Assembly (NCBI RefSeq): GCF_040372045.1
Contig: NZ_BAABWH010000003.1
Length of the DNA: 64,000 nucleotides
Reading direction: 5' to 3' (one strand)
DNA from: Thalassolituus sp006212115
Lineage (GTDB): Bacteria; Pseudomonadota; Gammaproteobacteria; Pseudomonadales; Oceanobacteraceae
Under the pieces are notes generated by a model that was not told the origin of the DNA, made no database searches, and was given only the letters and a program-made list of their open reading frames with translations. Below are positions 25,319 through 33,704 of the stretch, piece by piece (positions within the stretch are counted from its first letter, which is position 1; every line of letters starts with the position of its first letter). The translations under genes and the position numbers were made by a program.

Positions 25319-25765
25319 ATGTCAAGCATCAGGCAGCGCGCTGCCGAAGGGCTCCGTATAGGCGATCAATTCACGATAACGCGGCGTTTCACCGCCGAGG
25401 ATATTGTATCGTTTGCCACTCTTTCCAGAGACTACAACCCAGTACATTGCGATAACGATTATGTGAAACTCAAAGGTCTGCGGGCTCCTATTGCCCACGG
25501 CCTACTCACAGCGAGTCTGATCACAGAAATTGGAGGTCAGATTGGTTGGCTTGCTATGAGTATGTCATTCCAATTTAAGCGACCGGTCTATGCTGGTGAG
25601 ACCTTGACCTGTGATTGGGTCATACGCGAGATGGACAATAAAGGACGCGCTAGGGCAGAAGTTAGTGTCATCAATGACGATGGCATCACCGTGCTAGAAG
25701 CAGAGACAACGGGTGTACTGCCCAGTGAGAGCGAACGACAGCGCCTTGCCGAAATACTAACCTAA
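25319..25765 (+). CDS. MaoC-like (R)-specific enoyl-CoA hydratase
   Basis: A 148-residue hot-dog fold protein. The hydratase 2 motif SRDYNPVHCDNDY (catalytic Asp and His, residues about 39-51) and the downstream PIAHGLLTASLI are both present, then FKRPVYAGETLTC. Enzymes of this size, such as PhaJ, hydrate enoyl-CoA to (R)-3-hydroxyacyl-CoA and can feed polyhydroxyalkanoate synthesis, but no pha gene is visible here. It follows panB by 64 bases on the same strand. Confidence 0.88.
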   Translation: MSSIRQRAAEGLRIGDQFTITRRFTAEDIVSFATLSRDYNPVHCDNDYVKLKGLRAPIAHGLLTASLITEIGGQIGWLAMSMSFQFKRPVYAGETLTCDWVIREMDNKGRARAEVSVINDDGITVLEAETTGVLPSESERQRLAEILT

Positions 25766-25880
25766 GGCGATTCCAGTAAAGACGTTAGTTTATCGAGTTA
25801 CCCGCGTTAGCTATGCGCTTTTCTAAACCATAGAGCCAATGCATAGCGTTGAGGAAATCTACACTTTTGAGGGGCAAGAT

Positions 25881-26565
25881 ATGGCGAGCGCTCATGGGGA
25901 TTCACATCATCTCGACAGAGCACTAGTCTGGTCCGGGTTCAAGCAGCTAACCCCGATTTCTATCTTTGTAACAGCCTTCGGGGCCGCCTTTGGTCTGGCT
26001 GCAACACAGGCCGGGCTGAGCGACTCGAACATTATTGTCATGAGTACGCTGGTCTTTGCCGGTGCGGCCCAGTTTGCCGCTCTTGAACTGCGGGGGGCGC
26101 AGATACCGCTTTTCACACTGCTGATTACGGTTTTTGCGATCAATGCCCGGCATCTTCTCATAGGAGCCACGCTATGCCCCTGGCTACGTCACTTGGCACC
26201 CGCAAAACGCTAAGGCGTTATGCTCGTCGCATCCGATGCCAATTGGGCGATGTCGATGCAAGCATTCAATCGCGGACAGCCTGGCTTGGGGCTGTTGCTG
26301 GGCGGCGGGTTCGCCCTCTGGTCCTTCTGGGTCTTGGGTACCTGGCTGGGCATCTATTTTGGCAACGCGGTCAGTGACCCTAAAAATCTGGGTCTGGATA
26401 TGGTCATGGGATGTTTTCTGCTCGCCATGGCTGTGGGCGGAGGAAAAACCTACGCATGTTGGTCATCTGGTCCATCGCAGCCCTCTCATCGTTGCTGGCG
26501 TACTGGTACTTACCGGAAAACAGCCACGTCATTGTAGGCGCACTGGCAGGCGGTGTTACCGGAAC
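25881..26565 (+). pseudogene. azlC: AzlC-like branched-chain amino acid exporter subunit, broken
   Basis: ATG 25881 (GAGGGG upstream) opens an AzlC-type membrane protein: FVTAFGAAFGLAATQAGL, ASTLVFAGAAQFAAL-like helix, AINARHLLIGATL. An in-frame TAA at 26211-26213 interrupts it; the same frame then resumes with VMLVASDANWAMSM and the following helices. A second lesion at a run of five A (26444-26448) shifts the remainder into another frame (NLRMLVIWSIAALSSLLAYW to VTGTVWGG). The end abuts the truncated ISL3 transposase near 26565. AzlC normally works with AzlD, which is absent. The gene is therefore non-functional unless the lesions are errors. Confidence 0.82.
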
Positions 26566-27471
26566 AGTTTGGGGAGGCACGCGACATCTTCAATGCCCGT
26601 GCCGAGTTCCTGGGACGCTGGCACCGCTTCGAGACGCCCCGCATTCTAGGCATCGACGAGCTGTACCTGAACAAGCGCTACCGCTGTATCTTGACCAGCA
26701 TCGAGGAGAGAACCCTGCTCGATCTGCTGGCCACCCGCCGTCAGGACGTGGTGACCAACTATCTGATGAAGCTGAAAGACCGGCAGAAAGTCGAGATCGT
26801 CAGCATGGACATGTGGAACCCCTACCGGGCAGCAGTCAAGACAGTGCTGCCACAGGCCAGTATCGTGGTCGATAAGTTCCACGTGGTAAGCATGGCTAAT
26901 GATGCCCTAGAGAAGGTGCGCAAGGGCCTCAGAAAGGAGCTGAAGCCCTCACAGAGCCGAAAACCGGAAAATCCTGCTGAAACGCGCTCACGAAGTCTCA
27001 GGCCGGGAACGGCTCATCATGGAGACCTGGACAGGCGCATTCCCGCAACTGCTGGCCGCCTACGAGCACAAGGAACGATTTTACGGCGTCTGGGACGCCA
27101 CTACACGGCCACAGGCAGAAGCTGCCCTGGACGACTGGATAGCCACCATCCCGAAGGGCCAGAAAGACGTCTGGAACGATCTGGTCAGGGCAGTGGGCAA
27201 CTGGCGCGAAGAGATCATGACCTACTTCGAGACGGACATACCCGTCACCAACGCTTACACGGAGTCCATCAACCGACTGGCCAAGGACAAGAACCGTGAA
27301 GGGCGTGGTTACTCCTTCGAAGTGATGCGGGCACGAATGCTCTACACCACGAAGCACAAGAAAAAGGCCCCGACTGCGAAGGTCTCTCCGTTCTACAAGA
27401 AAACTATCGGTTACGGACTGCCGGACTTCGCAGAGGAACTCAACTACGGGGTCGATCTATCAACCATCTGA
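26566..27471 (+). mobile_element. Truncated, frameshifted ISL3-family transposase remnant
   Basis: Two frames together give the DDE half of an ISL3-family transposase. The first (from about 26566) contains the DDE-domain motifs ETPRILGIDELYLNKRYRCIL, SMDMWNPYRAAVK and VVDKFHVV; the second (ending at TGA 27471) contains RLIMETWTGAFPQLL, FETDIPVTNAYTESINRLAKD and GRGYSFEVMRARMLYT. The frame changes near 26955-26970, by one base. The zinc-finger and helix-turn-helix N-terminus is missing, and the left end joins azlC sequence directly. No terminal inverted repeats were recognised, so element boundaries are uncertain. The element cannot encode an active transposase. Confidence 0.88.
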
Positions 27472-27552
27472 GGGTGGTATCAGGTTGGTGGAGTGAAGGT
27501 GCCCCATCAACCATTAAATCCGTATACCCCTTTTGGGTAGTGTTCTGCACTA

Positions 27553-27948
27553 TCAGGCCGTTACTATGCCCGTGAAAATAACGAACAACGCAACGATTCC
27601 CGTATCCCATACAATAGTCCGGGCAACGGGAATACCTGCAGCGTAGATCAAGGGATAGACGATTCGCGAGCCCGCAAACACCATAGCCCCCCAAACGGTC
27701 AGTTCATTGGATACACCAACCTGTGCTGCGACCAGAATCAAGGCCACAAAAATATAACCCGTCTCCATTGTATTGCTGACGATTCGCTTGAAACGCTGAG
27801 CGAGCACACTTTCCTGTTCAGGCAAGGTATCGCGGTTCCCCATAAAGTAGCCTATTCCGTAGGCTTTTAGTCCAAATGTGGCCTGAATCAATAAAATGAT
27901 CAGTGAAGTCATTGCGAACGTCAGCAGTGACAGCATTTCCGTGCTCAT
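27553..27948 (-). CDS. MAPEG family membrane protein
   Basis: A 131-residue four-helix inner-membrane protein of the MAPEG superfamily (membrane-associated eicosanoid/glutathione metabolism). The family pattern is seen in RFKRIVSNTMETGYIFVALILVA near 48-70 and GSRIVYPLIYAAG near 92-104. Bacterial members are mostly uncharacterised, some with glutathione transferase or peroxidase activity. AGGAG lies about 8 bases before the ATG. It is convergent with the transposase remnant and divergent from the sigma factor gene. Confidence 0.87.
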   Translation of the reverse strand: MSTEMLSLLTFAMTSLIILLIQATFGLKAYGIGYFMGNRDTLPEQESVLAQRFKRIVSNTMETGYIFVALILVAAQVGVSNELTVWGAMVFAGSRIVYPLIYAAGIPVARTIVWDTGIVALFVIFTGIVTA

Positions 27949-28044
27949 GGAGCTTTCTCCTGTAGAAAGATATTGAAAGTTGCATAAAATAGCCGGCTAC
28001 AATCAGGGGCTATATATATAAGAGGTTCACTGATTCAAAAAGGA

Positions 28045-28071
28045 TTCACACAAAGTGAAAAAATGTGTGAA
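28045..28071. promoter_or_regulatory. Inverted repeat upstream of the sigma-factor gene
   Basis: TTCACAC at 28045-28051 and GTGTGAA at 28065-28071 form a 7-base dyad; further half-sites TTCAC (28026-28030) and GTGAA (28055-28059) flank or lie inside it. A TATATATATA tract (28011-28020) could be a -10 region just upstream. The dyad sits 31 bases before the ATG, fitting a repressor site. Confidence 0.5.
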
Positions 28072-28102
28072 ACCCACAGGGATACGGATAAGTCAGGTAT
28101 AA

Positions 28103-28618
28103 ATGGACAAAATTACGGATGAGTTGATCGTCGGAGCGCAGGCCGGAGACTCGCAAGCCCTCGATCAGTTGCTGTACTTCATTCAGCCGAATGTGCGCGA
28201 CTACGCCATGAAACATTGTGTCATCAATGATGTGGAAGATGCGGTACAGGAAGTACTGCTCACGGTTTCGCGACGTCTTGAAGCATTGCGCATTGTTGCG
28301 GCGTTATCTTCCTGGGTGTTTACTACTACCCGGCGTGAGTGTCGGCGACTGGGCCGTACGGCATTTGATTTTGACCCACACGACGATGCCACTGCGGTTG
28401 CCTGGTTGGCGTCTACGCCAGAGCAAGATCAGCTGATTGACCTTGGGCGCGCGATTGAGCGCTTGCCCGTTGAGTATCGACGGGTTCTGCTAATGAAAGA
28501 TTACGAGCACCTTACCAACAAGGAAATAGCAGAGCAGACAGGAATCACGGTGGCAGCGGTAAAGAGTAGGTTGCACCGAGCTCGAACTATGGTGCGGGAG
28601 AGTTTGCTGGGATTGTAA
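28103..28618 (+). CDS. Sigma-70 family (ECF-like) RNA polymerase sigma factor
   Basis: A 171-residue sigma factor. Region 2 spans about residues 8-80 (DEL...GDSQALDQLLYFIQPNVRDYAM, DVEDAVQEVLLTV, SWVFTTTRRECRR), and region 4 about 112-165 (AIERLPVEYRRVLLMKDYEHLTNKEIAEQTGITVAAVKSRLHRAR). Regions 1.1 and 3 are absent, as in ECF factors. No anti-sigma or lipoprotein partner is adjacent, so its signal is unknown. An inverted repeat with TTCAC half-sites lies 31 bases upstream and may be an operator or autoregulatory site. Confidence 0.9.
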   Translation: MDKITDELIVGAQAGDSQALDQLLYFIQPNVRDYAMKHCVINDVEDAVQEVLLTVSRRLEALRIVAALSSWVFTTTRRECRRLGRTAFDFDPHDDATAVAWLASTPEQDQLIDLGRAIERLPVEYRRVLLMKDYEHLTNKEIAEQTGITVAAVKSRLHRARTMVRESLLGL

Positions 28619-28638
28619 CCTGAGCACTTCAGACAAAT

Positions 28639-28667
28639 AAAAACGCCCGGCATTGCCGGGCGTTTTT
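28639..28667. terminator. Bidirectional terminator
   Basis: A run of A, ACGCCCGGCA, one-base loop region, TGCCGGGCGT and a T run; it lies between the convergent sigma-factor and carboxylase genes. Confidence 0.9.
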
Positions 28668-28678
28668 GGTTGGAAGGG

Positions 28679-31600
28679 TTACCCCTCGCTAAGCGGTTTC
28701 ACCACAAACAACAGGTCGCCTTGGTTAACCTGCTGGCCATCCGTATTCATAATACGGGTGACTTTGAACTTCTGGTTGGCAGGATAGAGCTGGCTGTCGC
28801 CGCGGTTGAATTGCTTCAGACTCAGCGGCGTAAACATCTTCATTGCTTCCATTAAGCACAGTGTCTGAGACACATCAATGACATCGCCTTCTTTGACAAA
28901 AGCAGGTTCGCTTGGAGACGACGAGCCGTAGAAAATACTGGTCGTTGGAGACAGTACTTTCAGCTCGTCAGAACCTTCAATTTTAAGCTGAGATGCATCC
29001 ACCGCATCGGCACTCATATCTGCTGCTTCTTCGATATCTTTGATCAAGGCATTCAGATCAATTCGGTCGAGGAATTTAGGCAGATAGGTTGTGTCGTACA
29101 CGCCATCGACAAAGACCTGGTCATCCAATACTCGCTTCAGCAGAGGAATATTAGTGCACACACCAGTGATGGTGACTTCATCAAGGTAGCTGCGCAGCTT
29201 CGCGATCGTATCGTTACGGTCTTCACCGTAGCAAATGATCTGAGCAACCATGCTGTCATAGAACGGCGACACCTGCTTACCCGGTGCAGCCATCGAGATC
29301 AGCTCGATATGATCATGTTGTGGCAAGACGCACTCGCGGATTGTGCCCGGGGTAGGGACAAACTCCACGTTGTCGCCTTTAAACACCGCTTTTTCTGCGT
29401 TCACGCGAACTTCGATGGCGTAGCCCTTGTTAACCGGTTTCAGGTCCGCGATGTCGCCGCCTTCAGCGATACGGAACTGAGTCGAGACAATATCAATACC
29501 GGACACCAGCTCTGTCACTGGGTGTTCAACCTGCAGACGCGTGTTCATCTCCATAAAGTAGATGGCCATGTTGTCGAGATCGAAGATAAATTCGACTGTC
29601 CCGGCGCCAACATAATCCACGGCATCGGCAAGTTTTTCAGCGTAATCGTAAGCACCTTGTTCCAACTCGCGTGGGAGCATAGTGGAGCCAGACTCTTCAA
29701 ATATCTTCTGGTTGTTACGCTGAACAGAGCAGTCACGGAGGCCCAGAATCTTGGTATTGCCCTGAGAATCACGCAGTACCTGCACCTCGATGTGACGCAG
29801 AGAGGTCACGTATTTTTCAAGATACACATCGCCGTTACCAAAGGCTGCTTTTGCTTCGGTAGAAATCTGGTGGAACAGCGCATGGATGCGGTCCGCAGAC
29901 TCAACAACCTGAATGCCTTTACCACCACCGCCGTGCACCGCCTTCAGCAGGACAGGGTAACCGATGTCATCCGCAACGCTCGCTGCATTGGCAGAGCTGG
30001 TCAGAATGCCGTGCGAACCCGGAACAACAGGTACATCAACACGCATTGCTGTATTAATGGCGTTTGACTTATTGCCCATGGTTTCCATGGAGGATACGGG
30101 TGGACCAACGAAGTTAATATCGTGGTTACCGCACAGTGCTGCGAACTGGCTGCTTTCTGACAGGAAGCCAATTCCCGGGTGCAGGGCGTCGACGCCTTCG
30201 TGATGCGCAATACGTAAAACCGACTTCGCATTCAGGTAACTTTCGTCTGGTGTATTACCACCAATACATACTACGCGGTCGTTTGGCCCCAACATGTCGA
30301 CCGGAACGGATTCCATATCTGGGTCAGACTGGATGAGCACGACCTGAATGTCGTTTTCCTGAGCTTTACGAATTAATTTTACGGCAGTACAGCCACGGGC
30401 ATGTACCATCACTTTTTCGATCTTGCCGTATTTCTTCTGGCTTACCTCGTCTTCCGCTGTCTGTGGTGCCATGCGCGCTGCTGATACATAGCCCTCGAGA
30501 ACACGCTCCAGTACATCGTTGATGCTATAACGTGCAACCGGAATATCCTGGTCGATCTCACGAAGACGTTCATCAAGGTCATCGAAGAATGGGTTCGATA
30601 CCAGGCCATCCATAGACTCAGATGAAACAGATAAATAGTTGGACAGGGTGCAAGTCGTCGGTAGATAGCTCGGTACGACAATCTGCCCCGCAAACGGCAT
30701 ATTTGTTCCGGAGAAATAATACGTTTGCGCCAGTGGGTGAGTCACAAAACTAGCCTGTGCTCCACCGGTACAGTCACCAAAACCAAAGACAACCAGAGGC
30801 AGGTCGTTATCACGAACAAATCGTGTAATCCGATCATTCACGACGGCCATGGAGAAGAGTGCTGCTGCGCCTTCTTTTGTCTGCATACCGCCGGATGAAA
30901 CAAAGCACACAACCGGTAATTGTTGGCGGGCACATTCCACCATCAGCTTGCAGAATTTCTCTGCCGAGGCCATATCAAATGCACCGGCCTGGAAGTCAAG
31001 ATTCGATACCAGAGCACCCACACGTTGGGTTTTTCCGCCAATATTAATATCGGCCAAGCCCGTGATGACACCGCATGGCTGAATATTATTTTTCAGCGCT
31101 TTTTCAATGGACGAACGGAAGCCCGGGAATGCCACTGGGTCAGCAGACATCAGGTTGGCATTAATTTCTTCAAAGTTATCGAAGAAGCGCTCAATGATGG
31201 CACCCGGCGACGTACGTTTTTCACGCTTGGTACTGTCCAGTACATCCTGAATCAACAGGTCGTGATAGGCCATTGTCAGACGGTTCCAGAAATCCTTCCG
31301 ACGCCCGATACTGACCGGGTTAATGCGCCCGTTGTAACTTTTCCCCGACTGCTCTGCGTTGTAGTACTCAGGCAGCAGCTTCTCGAAAATAAAGGTGATG
31401 ACAACAAACAAGGTTTCGGACAAACGCGGGAAGGCGAGCTTTTTCCACTCTTCCACAGACTTCAGGAAGTCGCCGCGCTGTGAACTCTTAATAAAATAGC
31501 TGAGCCAATAATTGAAGGACTCCAGTTCCTTCATGGTATAGCTCTCGCCTTTTGTCGCCTCCGATAATGATTTATCCAGCAGCGCTTTTACCGACTCCCG

Positions 31601-33571
31601 CGACAGAGCACGGTTTTTATTGGCTTCTTTTGCAACGCTGACGAGGTTGTAAATGAAGTTGTCGTACAGGCTGCCGAATACCAGCATGTTCTGGCAAACG
31701 TGGCGGAATTCTTCGCGCAATTCATCATGCAGAATCGCATCCAGAATCGTGATATCTGGATTAGCTGGGTTCTGGATGTTTTCCTGACGGAACTGAATAT
31801 AAGGCGCTAAAGCTTCTTCGATAATGCGACGGTTTGCTTCGGTAGCCTGTGTCGCCTCGTCGTTACAGAGTGCTTCGGTGCGAGTAGAAAGCTTCAGCTC
31901 TGTGCGCACCTCTGCTGGCAGAAGGTCATCAGCAAGAATGGCATTTAATGCAGTTGCCAGAGACTGGCGCAGTGTGCCTTTACCTTTTTCTGCAGTGCGT
32001 TCAGAGGTCAGCTCCTGACGCGTCTCGTGCGACAGCTGTTCGCGAATATAGGAGGCCAGTGGATGCGGATTGTCGTCAATAAAATCGGCCACCGCAGTAG
32101 CGTCCAGAATATCGGAAGAGCGCAGCAAGAAACGGCTCTGACGATAGTCTTCCAGATATTCCAGTAGGCCTTGGAAGTTCACGGCCGCGTCTGATTTCCA
32201 GCGATTAAACAGATACAAACCAAAGTTAAAGCACAGATCCTGCTTCGCTTTCAGGTAATTATTCTTGGGCTCGCCCAAGAATAAACGCACGATGGTATTA
32301 CGGCTTTCGTCACGCTCTTCGTATTTATTCCAGAAGTTCTTCCAGCTTTTCTGCAAGTTATCGTCGTAAACGATTTTCTCAGGAGCCTGAAGCCATTTCT
32401 GGAACTTGCGCTGCTGTTCTGTCTGGACGCGTTGTTCCAGCTGTCCTGCTGGGATTTCTTTTTCAGCAAGACGGCCATAGTTCTCCACGGTCGTGGAGTG
32501 AATCCGACGGCGTAGAGTCAGGTATCGCGTATAGCGATAGCAGAGGCCAAAAATGTTGCTGTGTTCCGTTGGACTTTGCGCCAGGAAAAAGTTTGCGTTG
32601 GTTTCCAGTGTTGCAAGCTTTTCAGAAGGCGTCAGGAAACGGTCGATGCTGCGCTTGTAGTGATCCATCATGTACGGATTTTTGCGCGTAAATTCTTTCG
32701 CACCTTCCTCGATGGATTGAATGCCACTGGTGATTGCACGCAGCAGGTTGCTTCGCTTTTCATCCGCATCCGTTGGTGCGTAGTCGATGATGCCATCAAT
32801 AACACCAGACTCGCGAAGCTGATAACCAGATACCCCAACGTATTTCGCACACTCCTGCCATGACAGGTTGTACTTACGGGCAATGCTGGCAAGGCCTTGA
32901 GGTTGAATGGTGTTGAAAATACCATCACGTACAGACAGCAGGATATTAGTTGCGGCGAGTGGAATCGCACCGCCTGAATAACCTGCGCCCCAGATAATAC
33001 CGAGTGTCGGGACGTCGTTGTTCACCATTTCGGTGATCAGGTGACTGATCGAGTGAGCCTGGTTGCTGGCATTAGCTTGTTCGCCCGCATCGGCTCCCGG
33101 TGTGTCGATGAAGGTAACGATTGGCATGGCACGGCTGGCGTAGTTACGAGCCTGTTGTGCCGCCCGGTTATGATGAGTCGGCCCCCAGGCGCCGTTCGCG
33201 CTCGAACGGTTCTGGCAAATAAAACCGACACGACGAATCTGACCACCAAAGTCGAGATCTGCTTCTGCACAGTAGAGTGGGCCGTCTTCGGCTTCTGAGA
33301 TAATGCGTACAACGAGATGCTGAACAATCGATTTGGCATCGGTTCGTTGGGTACTTTCACTTGGCGCGACAACGCTCTGAATGTAGTCGTCGATATTCAG
33401 TTTGCGAAGTTTCTCGAGCTCGATAATGCACTGCTCGGGCGCAATCAATCCTTTGACTTTATGATCGACGGCGTTGTCTTCGTACTCTGGAAACAGAGAG
33501 AAGTCCGCGGACAACTTTTCGGCGATCTGAAATAACGGGTCCGTATGATTCGGTAATTCTTGTTGTGTCAT
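28679..33571 (-). CDS. Single-chain biotin-dependent acyl-CoA carboxylase (CTalpha-linker-CTbeta-BC-BCCP)
   Basis: A 1630-residue polypeptide holding all parts of a biotin-dependent acyl-CoA carboxylase. Residues about 85-265 are an AccA-like carboxyltransferase half (FIDTPGADAGEQ, GAGYSGGAIPL). A region of about 490 residues without a recognised domain follows. Residues about 825-1000 are an AccD-like half (CFVSSGGMQTKEG, FGDCTGGAQASF). Residues about 1050-1500 are biotin carboxylase, with ATP-grasp HGGGGKG (1213-1219) and EMNTRLQVEHPVTE (1341-1354). Residues about 1540-1628 are the biotinyl domain, with biotin lysine K1578 in EAMKM. The usual opening ANRGEIA of biotin carboxylase is altered to HARGCTA. 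ATG 33571 is used. It lies 133 bases downstream of fabB. The substrate is unknown; acetyl- or longer acyl-CoA are both possible. Confidence 0.93.
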   Translation of the reverse strand: MTQQELPNHTDPLFQIAEKLSADFSLFPEYEDNAVDHKVKGLIAPEQCIIELEKLRKLNIDDYIQSVVAPSESTQRTDAKSIVQHLVVRIISEAEDGPLYCAEADLDFGGQIRRVGFICQNRSSANGAWGPTHHNRAAQQARNYASRAMPIVTFIDTPGADAGEQANASNQAHSISHLITEMVNNDVPTLGIIWGAGYSGGAIPLAATNILLSVRDGIFNTIQPQGLASIARKYNLSWQECAKYVGVSGYQLRESGVIDGIIDYAPTDADEKRSNLLRAITSGIQSIEEGAKEFTRKNPYMMDHYKRSIDRFLTPSEKLATLETNANFFLAQSPTEHSNIFGLCYRYTRYLTLRRRIHSTTVENYGRLAEKEIPAGQLEQRVQTEQQRKFQKWLQAPEKIVYDDNLQKSWKNFWNKYEERDESRNTIVRLFLGEPKNNYLKAKQDLCFNFGLYLFNRWKSDAAVNFQGLLEYLEDYRQSRFLLRSSDILDATAVADFIDDNPHPLASYIREQLSHETRQELTSERTAEKGKGTLRQSLATALNAILADDLLPAEVRTELKLSTRTEALCNDEATQATEANRRIIEEALAPYIQFRQENIQNPANPDITILDAILHDELREEFRHVCQNMLVFGSLYDNFIYNLVSVAKEANKNRALSRESVKALLDKSLSEATKGESYTMKELESFNYWLSYFIKSSQRGDFLKSVEEWKKLAFPRLSETLFVVITFIFEKLLPEYYNAEQSGKSYNGRINPVSIGRRKDFWNRLTMAYHDLLIQDVLDSTKREKRTSPGAIIERFFDNFEEINANLMSADPVAFPGFRSSIEKALKNNIQPCGVITGLADINIGGKTQRVGALVSNLDFQAGAFDMASAEKFCKLMVECARQQLPVVCFVSSGGMQTKEGAAALFSMAVVNDRITRFVRDNDLPLVVFGFGDCTGGAQASFVTHPLAQTYYFSGTNMPFAGQIVVPSYLPTTCTLSNYLSVSSESMDGLVSNPFFDDLDERLREIDQDIPVARYSINDVLERVLEGYVSAARMAPQTAEDEVSQKKYGKIEKVMVHARGCTAVKLIRKAQENDIQVVLIQSDPDMESVPVDMLGPNDRVVCIGGNTPDESYLNAKSVLRIAHHEGVDALHPGIGFLSESSQFAALCGNHDINFVGPPVSSMETMGNKSNAINTAMRVDVPVVPGSHGILTSSANAASVADDIGYPVLLKAVHGGGGKGIQVVESADRIHALFHQISTEAKAAFGNGDVYLEKYVTSLRHIEVQVLRDSQGNTKILGLRDCSVQRNNQKIFEESGSTMLPRELEQGAYDYAEKLADAVDYVGAGTVEFIFDLDNMAIYFMEMNTRLQVEHPVTELVSGIDIVSTQFRIAEGGDIADLKPVNKGYAIEVRVNAEKAVFKGDNVEFVPTPGTIRECVLPQHDHIELISMAAPGKQVSPFYDSMVAQIICYGEDRNDTIAKLRSYLDEVTITGVCTNIPLLKRVLDDQVFVDGVYDTTYLPKFLDRIDLNALIKDIEEAADMSADAVDASQLKIEGSDELKVLSPTTSIFYGSSSPSEPAFVKEGDVIDVSQTLCLMEAMKMFTPLSLKQFNRGDSQLYPANQKFKVTRIMNTDGQQVNQGDLLFVVKPLSEG

Positions 33572-33704
33572 GCGTTGTATTCCGTTGGTCTTGTTCAGGC
33601 GGCTCAATCAATCCGATGTCTCTGGGTGATTCGCCTGTTTTTATTTTTTATGCCCCTGTTGAATCCGGTTTCCCGGTGGTATGTCTGCTGCAGTGATCCA
33701 GTGG

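Noticed and set aside
26566..27471. Intact ISL3 insertion sequence
   Set aside because: The N-terminal domain is missing, the frame shifts near 26960 and no terminal inverted repeats were found.
29309..30067. 252-codon frame opposite the carboxylase
   Set aside because: It overlaps the biotin carboxylase region, and its protein shows no domain.
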